Shown: piece after piece, positions 1-3,630 of the stretch | How positions within the stretch are numbered: the stretch's first letter is position 1 | Layout: the number at the start of each line of letters is the position of its first letter | Assembly (NCBI GenBank): GCA_900555815.1 | Contig: USMR01000075.1 | Location: 1-5,586 of the forward strand | Direction: 5' to 3' | Length of the DNA: 5,586 nt | DNA from: an uncultured Collinsella sp. | GTDB lineage: Bacteria > Actinomycetota > Coriobacteriia > Coriobacteriales > Coriobacteriaceae | Notes under the pieces: generated by a model | The model's database searches: none | What the model was told of the DNA's origin: nothing | Seen by the model: only the letters and a program-made list of their open reading frames with translations | Translations under genes and position numbers: made by a program

Positions 1-167
1 GGGTTGTAGCCCTGGTCGTGATGGCCGCGACGTATTTTGTCGAGGTCCTGATCGACAACACCTTCGCACGCAGCACCTGGCGCAGCTGCTTTAGGCTCGG
101 ATGGGGCGTGGCGCTGGTGTTTGGCCTGCTCAACCTTATGCTCATCCTCGTCGACGTGTTTATTTAG
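1..167 (+). CDS. echB: Ech hydrogenase membrane subunit EchB-like (NuoH/HycD family), C-terminal end only
   Basis: This is the last 54 codons of a gene that enters from the left; the reading frame starts at base 3 and ends at TAG 165-167. The peptide has a hydrophobic stretch, then DNTFARSTWR, then a second hydrophobic helix (GVALVFGLLNLMLILVDVF) ending at the stop. The acidic-Asn...AR...W pattern followed by a last membrane helix is what the C-terminus of NuoH/HycD/EchB-type proteins looks like. In that family the protein sits in the membrane, contacts the small subunit and takes part in ion translocation. The location directly before EchC matches the known echABCDEF order. The stop codon overlaps the AGGAGG (166-171) used by the next gene, so the two are probably translationally coupled. 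Family assignment rests on a short fragment plus context; the choice between EchB and HycD naming is inference. Confidence 0.8.
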   Translation, partial: VVALVVMAATYFVEVLIDNTFARSTWRSCFRLGWGVALVFGLLNLMLILVDVFI

Positions 168-179
168 GAGGCGGCATCC

Positions 180-761
180 ATGGATCATAAAATGTCGCGC
201 TCGCCGTGGGTTATTCATTACGACGGTTCGAGCTGCAACGGATGCGATATCGAGGTGCTGGCCTCGCTCACGCCGCTGTTCGATGCGGAGCGCTTTGGCG
301 TGGTCAACACCGGCAACCCCAAGCATGCGGATATCTTTTTGGTGACGGGGTCGGTCAATGCCCAGAACCTGCCTGTCGTGCGCCAGATCTACAACCAGAT
401 GCTCGAGCCCAAGTGCGTGGTGGCGTGCGGCATCTGCGCGTGTTCGGGTGGCGTGTTCCGCGACGCCTACAACGTGATCGGTGGCGTGGACCGCGCGATT
501 CCCGTGGACGTGTACGCGCCCGGGTGCGCCATTCGCCCCGAGACCGTGATCGATGCCATCGTGGAGGCGTGCGGCATCCTGGACCAGAAGGAGGCCGTGA
601 TGCACGCCGGCGGTGACCCGCTCACCGTGCGTGGTGCCGCTACCTGGGACGGTGGCGTTGAGCTGGGCGAGGACGGGTTTGTGGCTGCTGCGGGTGCCGG
701 GGCCGGTGTCGACTCAGGCGCGGCTGACGGCGCACCCGCCGCTGCAAAGGAGGCCGAGTAA
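180..761 (+). CDS. echC: Ech-type [NiFe] hydrogenase small subunit (NuoB/HycG-like)
   Basis: This 193-residue protein is the small electron-transfer subunit that holds the 4Fe-4S cluster proximal to the NiFe site and bridges EchE to the membrane part. Ligands can be read directly: C19 and C22 in SCNGCDIE, C86 in CGICACSGG (the position matching the SCANGGG cysteine of NuoB), and C116 in YAPGC. CxxC at the first pair, rather than the adjacent CC of NuoB, is typical of hydrogenases. Additional cysteines C79, C83 and C88 crowd the third ligand. The conserved domain ends near residue 155. Residues about 160-193 form an Ala/Gly/acidic low-complexity tail not expected in the core family. The start at 180 is favoured by AGGAGG at 166-171 with an 8-base spacer; M5 is a weaker alternative. 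The stop TAA shares one base with the echD start. The protein probably acts at the cytoplasmic membrane face. The family is confident; the ech rather than hyc label comes from gene order and separate D and E genes. Confidence 0.93.
   Translation: MDHKMSRSPWVIHYDGSSCNGCDIEVLASLTPLFDAERFGVVNTGNPKHADIFLVTGSVNAQNLPVVRQIYNQMLEPKCVVACGICACSGGVFRDAYNVIGGVDRAIPVDVYAPGCAIRPETVIDAIVEACGILDQKEAVMHAGGDPLTVRGAATWDGGVELGEDGFVAAAGAGAGVDSGAADGAPAAAKEAE
746..753 (+). promoter_or_regulatory. Ribosome binding site of echD inside the end of echC
   Basis: AAAGGAGG lies 7 bases before the ATG at 761 and is part of the last codons of echC. Together with the TAATG stop/start overlap it fixes the echD start and implies translational coupling of the two subunits. 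Confidence 0.85.
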
Positions 762-1480
762 TGCAAAAGGCTATCTATGCCACCGTCGGGATCGATGAAC
801 TGTTGCCGCATATGCAGGCGCTCAAGGGTGCCGGCGCGCGCTTTGTGCAGATGCATGCCGAGCGCTGTGTGGACGACGGATCGTATCGCCTGGTCTATAC
901 GTTTATCAACGTCCGCGCTGCTCAGGAGAATATTGCGCAGGACGGCAGCTATGCGATCGAGAACCTGGTGGTTGAGGGAATTGATCAGTATCAGGAGATT
1001 CCGTCCATCAGCTCGTACTATCCGGCGGTATTTCCGTTTGAGAACGAAGCGCACGACCTGTTTGGGCTTGCCATCACCGACATGCAGATCGACTTTAAGG
1101 GCTTTTTCTACCAGGTCTCGACTGCCGAACCCATGAGCGTTATCACGCCCGAGGTGAAGGCCGCGCGTGAGAAAGCCATGAAGGTGCGTGCCGCCGCCGA
1201 GGCCAAGGCGTGCAAGGCCGCTGCCGAGAAGGCCGCCGCGGCTGCGGCTGCTGCAGGGGAGAGCGCTGCGAGTGCCGGCGATGCTTCGGCTGCGGCGAGC
1301 GCCCAGTCCGCTGCGGCTGCCGGCTCCGATGCTCAGCACGATGAAACTGCTGCGAAGGCCGCGCTCAAGGCTGCCGAGATGGAGGCAAAGCTCGCCGCCA
1401 TGGATCCCGAGAAAGCGGCCAAGGTCCGCGCGGCGCTTGCCGCCAAGGTCGCCCGCGACAAGCAGAAAAAGGAGGCGTAA
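761..1480 (+). CDS. echD: Ech-type hydrogenase subunit D (NuoC-like) with long Ala/Lys-rich C-terminal tail
   Basis: The 239-residue product has a NuoC-like domain over about residues 1-125. Its signature is FENEAHDLFGL (residues 93-103), equivalent to the ERExxDMFG motif of NuoC and the HycE N-terminus. This subunit carries no metal cluster and packs against the large subunit at the cytoplasmic side. From about residue 130 to the end the composition changes completely to Ala with Lys, Glu and Arg, including a run of eight or more alanines near 158-165. The segment EKAMKVRAAAEAKA (137-150) recurs as EKAAKVRAALAAKV (217-230), so the tail looks partly built by duplication. It probably forms long helix or disordered structure; its role is unknown. 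Stand-alone EchD proteins are roughly half this length as far as I recall. C and D domains are separate genes here, unlike fused HycE. The start at 761 is set by AAAGGAGG at 746-753. GGAGG at 1471-1475 near the end serves echE. Confidence 0.88.
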   Translation: MQKAIYATVGIDELLPHMQALKGAGARFVQMHAERCVDDGSYRLVYTFINVRAAQENIAQDGSYAIENLVVEGIDQYQEIPSISSYYPAVFPFENEAHDLFGLAITDMQIDFKGFFYQVSTAEPMSVITPEVKAAREKAMKVRAAAEAKACKAAAEKAAAAAAAAGESAASAGDASAAASAQSAAAAGSDAQHDETAAKAALKAAEMEAKLAAMDPEKAAKVRAALAAKVARDKQKKEA

Positions 1481-1485
1481 GGTCC

Positions 1486-2574
1486 ATGGCACATCGCTCC
1501 GTTATTCCGTTTGGCCCACAGCACCCGGTGCTGCCCGAGCCGCTTCATCTGGACCTGGTAATCGAGGACGACCGCGTCATCGAGGCAATTCCGCAGATCG
1601 GCTTTGTGCACCGCGGGCTCGAGAAGCTCACCGAAAAGCGCGACATGCATCAGTTTGGCTACATCGCCGAGCGCATTTGCGGCATCTGCGCCGTGGGCCA
1701 CAGCTGCGGCTATGCCAGCGCCTGCGAGCGCATGCTCGACATCGAGGTGCCCGGCCGCGTGCAGTATATCCGCACCATTTTGCACGAGCTTTCGCGCATC
1801 CACTCGCATCTGCTGTGGCTGGGCCTGCTCGCCGACGCCTTTGGCTTCGAGGCGCTGTTCTATCGTTCGTGGACCTTGCGCGAGCAGATTCTTAAGATCT
1901 TCGAGAGCACCTGCGGCGGCCGCGTGATCCTTTCGATTAACGAGATCGGCGGCCTTAAGCACGACATCGAGGACTCCGAGCTGGCTGGCATTGTCCAGAC
2001 ACTCGACGCCATGCGCCCCGACTACGAGGCTCTGGTGCATACGTTTTTGGACGACAACAGCTGCGGTGAGCGCCTGCATGGCGTGGGCGTGATCAGCAAG
2101 AAGGATGCGCTGGAGCTTTCGATGGTCGGTCCGTTCGGCCGCGCCTCGGGCGTGGACTACGACGTGCGCATGTTTGGCGACGGCGCCTATGCGGACCTGG
2201 CTGCGTTTGAGCCCATCGTTGCCACCGATGGCGACTGCTATGCCCGCTGCCAGGTGCGTTGTGCCGAGGTCACGCAGGCCATGGACATCATTAAGGAGCT
2301 TGTGGGCAAGATTCCGCACGACGGAATCGGCGGGCGCACCAAGCTCACGCCGGCCGACGGCGCACGCGGCGAGGTTGTGATTGAGCAGCCGCGCGGCGAG
2401 GCGTACTACTATGTGCGCGGCAACGGCACCAAGAACTTGGACCGTTTTCGCGTGCGCACGCCGACGTCGCAAAACCTGGCTGGTCTGACGCATGCGCTGC
2501 AGGGCGTGCTCATTGCCAACGTGCCCATGATTATCCTGACCATCGATCCCTGCATTAGCTGCACGGAAAGGTAG
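1486..2574 (+). CDS. echE: Ech-type [NiFe] hydrogenase large (catalytic) subunit (NuoD/HycE C-domain-like)
   Basis: This 362-residue protein holds the NiFe active site where protons are reduced to H2 or H2 is oxidised. All four nickel-ligand cysteines are visible: C65 and C68 in ERICGICAVGH, and C356 and C359 in DPCISCTER. The N-terminus (IPFGPQHPVLPEP) and GFVHRGLEKLTEKRD (39-53) are typical of the NuoD/group 4 hydrogenase fold. The four-cysteine pattern separates it from true NuoD, which lacks the ligands. The chain stops at the arginine of DPCxSCTER, so there is no C-terminal extension for an HycI-type endopeptidase to remove. Length is normal for EchE. ATG 1486 follows the echD stop by 5 bases and uses GGAGG at 1471-1475 (10-base spacer). 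It should pair with EchC and receive electrons through EchF. Assignment as a group 4 [NiFe] hydrogenase is very secure; the exact subgroup would need a phylogeny. Confidence 0.95.
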   Translation: MAHRSVIPFGPQHPVLPEPLHLDLVIEDDRVIEAIPQIGFVHRGLEKLTEKRDMHQFGYIAERICGICAVGHSCGYASACERMLDIEVPGRVQYIRTILHELSRIHSHLLWLGLLADAFGFEALFYRSWTLREQILKIFESTCGGRVILSINEIGGLKHDIEDSELAGIVQTLDAMRPDYEALVHTFLDDNSCGERLHGVGVISKKDALELSMVGPFGRASGVDYDVRMFGDGAYADLAAFEPIVATDGDCYARCQVRCAEVTQAMDIIKELVGKIPHDGIGGRTKLTPADGARGEVVIEQPRGEAYYYVRGNGTKNLDRFRVRTPTSQNLAGLTHALQGVLIANVPMIILTIDPCISCTER

Positions 2575-2581
2575 GTGCGGC

Positions 2582-2923
2582 ATGAGTTTACTGACATTTG
2601 CCAAGACGGCCTTGGGCTCTATGGTTAAGCAGCCGGAAACGGTGTGCTATCCGCAGGAGAAGCTCGCGGCACCCGAGCGTCTGCGCGGGCACATCGTTAA
2701 CGACATGGACGTGTGCATCTGCTGCGGCATGTGCGCGCGTCGCTGCCCGGCGGGCGCGCTTGCGGTCGATCGCAAGGGAGGAACGTGGTCGATTGATCCG
2801 TATGCCTGCGTGGTGTGCGGCGAGTGTATCGAAAGCTGCCCCAAACACTGCCTGACTATGGACACCGCCCGCACTCCAGTTGCGGCGGATAAGACTCCCA
2901 CGGTAGAAACCAAGCCGGAATAG
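2582..2923 (+). CDS. echF: Ech-type hydrogenase ferredoxin-like subunit, two 4Fe-4S clusters (NuoI/HycF-like)
   Basis: This 113-residue protein has two complete CxxCxxCxxxCP motifs. The first uses C45, C48, C51 and C55; the second uses C76, C79, C82 and C86. These bind the two 4Fe-4S clusters that pass electrons between soluble ferredoxin and the EchC cluster, as in NuoI and HycF. Residues 1-36 form the N-terminal segment that docks such subunits on the complex (it includes PERLRG at 31-36). After about residue 95 the protein is a polar Thr/Pro/Lys tail. Extra cysteines C22, C47 and C90 are not part of the canonical ligand pattern. The gene starts 7 bases after the echE stop, with only a modest purine-rich stretch (AAAGG around 2567-2571) as ribosome binding site, so it may depend on coupling to echE. 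It is the last gene of the operon: a large structured non-coding region follows. Confidence 0.92.
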   Translation: MSLLTFAKTALGSMVKQPETVCYPQEKLAAPERLRGHIVNDMDVCICCGMCARRCPAGALAVDRKGGTWSIDPYACVVCGECIESCPKHCLTMDTARTPVAADKTPTVETKPE

Positions 2924-2933
2924 CGCTGGAATA

Positions 2934-2967
2934 GGGGCCGGTGGGGCAAAAATGCCCCACCGGCCCC
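2934..2967 (+). terminator. Perfect 15-bp hairpin just after echF
   Basis: GGGGCCGGTGGGGCA (2934-2948) and its exact reverse complement (2953-2967) enclose an AAAA loop, 10 bases after the echF stop. A second small hairpin overlaps its end (CCGCGC 2966-2971 with GCGCGG 2978-2983). The very stable stem and its place at the operon end suggest termination or protection of the 3' end of the mRNA. No T-run follows, so it is not a classical intrinsic terminator; better-formed terminators lie at 3063-3092 and 3313-3342. Confidence 0.6.
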
Positions 2968-2999
2968 GCGCTTGAACGCGCGGTGGAGCCGCCGCGAAC

Positions 3000-3151
3000 A
3001 AAACTATGCCGGTTTACGGGGCTGGAGAGCGAACCCCCGACCATGTCAAAAATCGCGAAATCAAAACCGCAGGTAGATAGCCTGCCGTTTTTCAAAAATA
3101 AGGGGTATGGATGAGGGTCCCGACTCCAGCCCCGTAATCCGGCATAGTTTT
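3000..3151. repeat. Nested palindromic element A
   Basis: Outer arms of 28 bases at 3000-3027 and 3124-3151 are reverse complements with a single mismatch (T in one against A in the other orientation, in the TTTACGGGG/CCCCGTAAT stretch). They enclose about 96 bases, at whose centre is a second, terminator-like stem (3063-3073 with 3081-3091). The core is related in sequence to element B: 31 of 37 positions match between 3041-3077 and 3291-3327. Single-stranded DNA or RNA of this region could form one long hairpin of about 150 bases with an internal branch. It is probably a copy of a dispersed intergenic repeat family; that is inference from finding two relatives side by side. Confidence 0.8.
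3063..3092 (+). terminator. Terminator-like core hairpin of element A
   Basis: AAAACCGCAGG (3063-3073) pairs with CCTGCCGTTTT (3081-3091) with one C-C mismatch around a 7-base loop, and the run TTTTT spans 3088-3092. The A-rich left arm means it could work in both directions. It could terminate read-through from the hydrogenase operon. Confidence 0.6.
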
Positions 3152-3186
3152 GAAACGGCACCGTATCAGTAACAGCCTCTAATCCC

Positions 3187-3213
3187 TCGGGGACGGAGGA
3201 AAACGAATCATTT
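3187..3213. repeat. 27-base direct repeat, copy 1
   Basis: It contains GACGGAGGAAAACG (3192-3205) followed by AATCATTT. It matches copy 2 at 3426-3452 at 24 of 27 positions. Each copy lies downstream of a nested palindrome (36 bases after A, 22 bases after B), so motif and palindrome appear to form one repeated module. GGAGG in it resembles a ribosome binding site, but no suitable start codon and gene follow. Confidence 0.75.
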
Positions 3214-3246
3214 CGGCCTTGCGAGGGCGTCTGCGCAACCCGTCCG

Positions 3247-3404
3247 CCACGAAATGGGCCCATCTACTACGTTTAAGCCGCTGCCCTCAGCCATGGCGAA
3301 CAACGCAAAAACAAAACCGCAGGTAGAGCGCCTGCGGTTTTTCGTAAAACGTGGGCATGGTCGGGGGTATCGGGTCAAACGTAGTAGATGGGCCGGTTTC
3401 GTGG
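3247..3404. repeat. Nested palindromic element B
   Basis: Outer arms at 3247-3274 and 3377-3404 are complementary over 28 bases with two adjacent mismatches. The innermost 18 (3257-3274 with 3377-3394) are perfect and read GGCCCATCTACTACGTTT. The arms are unrelated in sequence to those of element A, yet the core is shared in both direct and inverted sense: CATGGTCGGGGGT (3356-3368) is the exact reverse complement of 3033-3045 in A. The centre holds a perfect terminator-like stem (3313-3341). Confidence 0.8.
3313..3342 (+). terminator. Intrinsic-terminator-like hairpin in element B
   Basis: AAAACCGCAGG (3313-3323) pairs perfectly with CCTGCGGTTTT (3331-3341) around TAGAGCG, ending in TTTTT (3338-3342). 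Reading the other strand, the stem is followed by TTTTGTTTTTG, so it could stop transcription in both directions. This is the best terminator in the window and isolates the vWA gene from the hydrogenase operon. Confidence 0.7.
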
Positions 3405-3425
3405 TGAGCACCACCAATTGATTCC

Positions 3426-3452
3426 CCGGAGACGGAGGAAAACGGATCATTT
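3426..3452. repeat. 27-base direct repeat, copy 2
   Basis: It contains GACGGAGGAAAACG (3431-3444) followed by GATCATTT. It is 239 bases after copy 1 and matches 24 of 27 positions. It marks the end of the repeat region; the sequence after it becomes less GC-rich and leads into the upstream region of the vWA gene. Confidence 0.75.
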
Positions 3453-3498
3453 TTGCGTGATGGCTTCGAGTCGCACCTATTTTCCTGCGAAAACGCCG

Positions 3499-3578
3499 TG
3501 TCTCAACTTTGGTGAGACATTTGTCTCACGCCCAAAACCGAATCTGGAACATGTGTCACCTGCCCTAATTGTGTCTCA
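3499..3578. promoter_or_regulatory. Cluster of TGTCTCA/TGAGACA motifs upstream of the vWA gene
   Basis: TGTCTCA occurs at 3499-3505, 3522-3528 and 3572-3578, and its reverse complement TGAGACA at 3513-3519. The middle pair forms the 18-base palindrome GTGAGACATTTGTCTCAC (3512-3529); the first pair forms a 7-bp hairpin with a 7-base loop. The cluster ends 52 bases before the ATG at 3631, where a promoter or operator would be expected. A dimeric repressor or activator site is the simplest reading. A remnant of insertion-sequence ends is an alternative, since such ends also carry repeated heptamers. No regulator is identified. Confidence 0.5.
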
Positions 3579-3618
3579 TTTCGTAACTTTAGGCTGATGC
3601 AAGGTCTGAGCCTGCGAG

Positions 3619-3624
3619 AAGGGA
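3619..3624 (+). promoter_or_regulatory. Ribosome binding site of the vWA-domain gene
   Basis: AAGGGA ends 6 bases before ATG 3631. It supports this start, which is also the one that gives a complete signal peptide. Confidence 0.65.
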
Positions 3625-3630
3625 GACGCG

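Larger units (their letters stand above)
2924..3630. other. 707-base structured intergenic region between the hydrogenase operon and the vWA gene
   Basis: No convincing protein gene occurs here on either strand. The open frames present are short, start inside palindromes and lack family features. The content in order is: the echF-end hairpin, nested palindrome A (3000-3151), a first copy of a 27-base direct repeat, nested palindrome B (3247-3404), a second copy of the direct repeat, a TGTCTCA motif cluster and the ribosome binding site of the next gene. A promoter for the vWA gene should lie in about 3452-3610, but I cannot identify -35 and -10 boxes with confidence. Confidence 0.8.

Noticed and set aside
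467..1492. Long minus-strand open frame (341 codons) opposite echC and echD
   Set aside because: It is antisense to two well-recognised subunits, has Arg/Leu/Ser-rich composition typical of GC-rich shadow frames, and shows no domain or ribosome binding site.
1333..2604. Minus-strand open frame of 423 codons opposite echE
   Set aside because: It covers the whole catalytic subunit in antisense. Its length follows from codon bias in the real gene, and its His/Ala/Leu-rich sequence has no recognisable motif.
180..2923. Respiratory complex I (nuoBCDI)
   Set aside because: EchE retains both CxxC pairs for nickel (C65/C68, C356/C359), and EchC has CxxC instead of the adjacent CC of NuoB. Both mark a [NiFe] hydrogenase.
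2856..3263. Minus-strand open frame of 135 codons through element A, similar in part to the one at 3208-3450
   Set aside because: The shared peptide (STCGF.FA.F around the hairpin) is fully explained by the homologous repeat cores. A protein reading through perfect palindromes is unlikely, and no ribosome binding site is seen.
3000..3404. CRISPR array
   Set aside because: There are only two units, they are about 150 bases and palindromic, and there is no regular repeat-spacer spacing and no cas gene.
3561..3589. Sigma-70-type promoter with TAACTT as -10
   Set aside because: No acceptable -35 box lies 16-18 bases upstream, so the match is not above chance.
3388..3597. Plus-strand open frame of 69 codons before the vWA gene
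   Set aside because: It starts inside the right arm of element B and runs through the direct repeat and the TGTCTCA cluster. It shows no coding signature.
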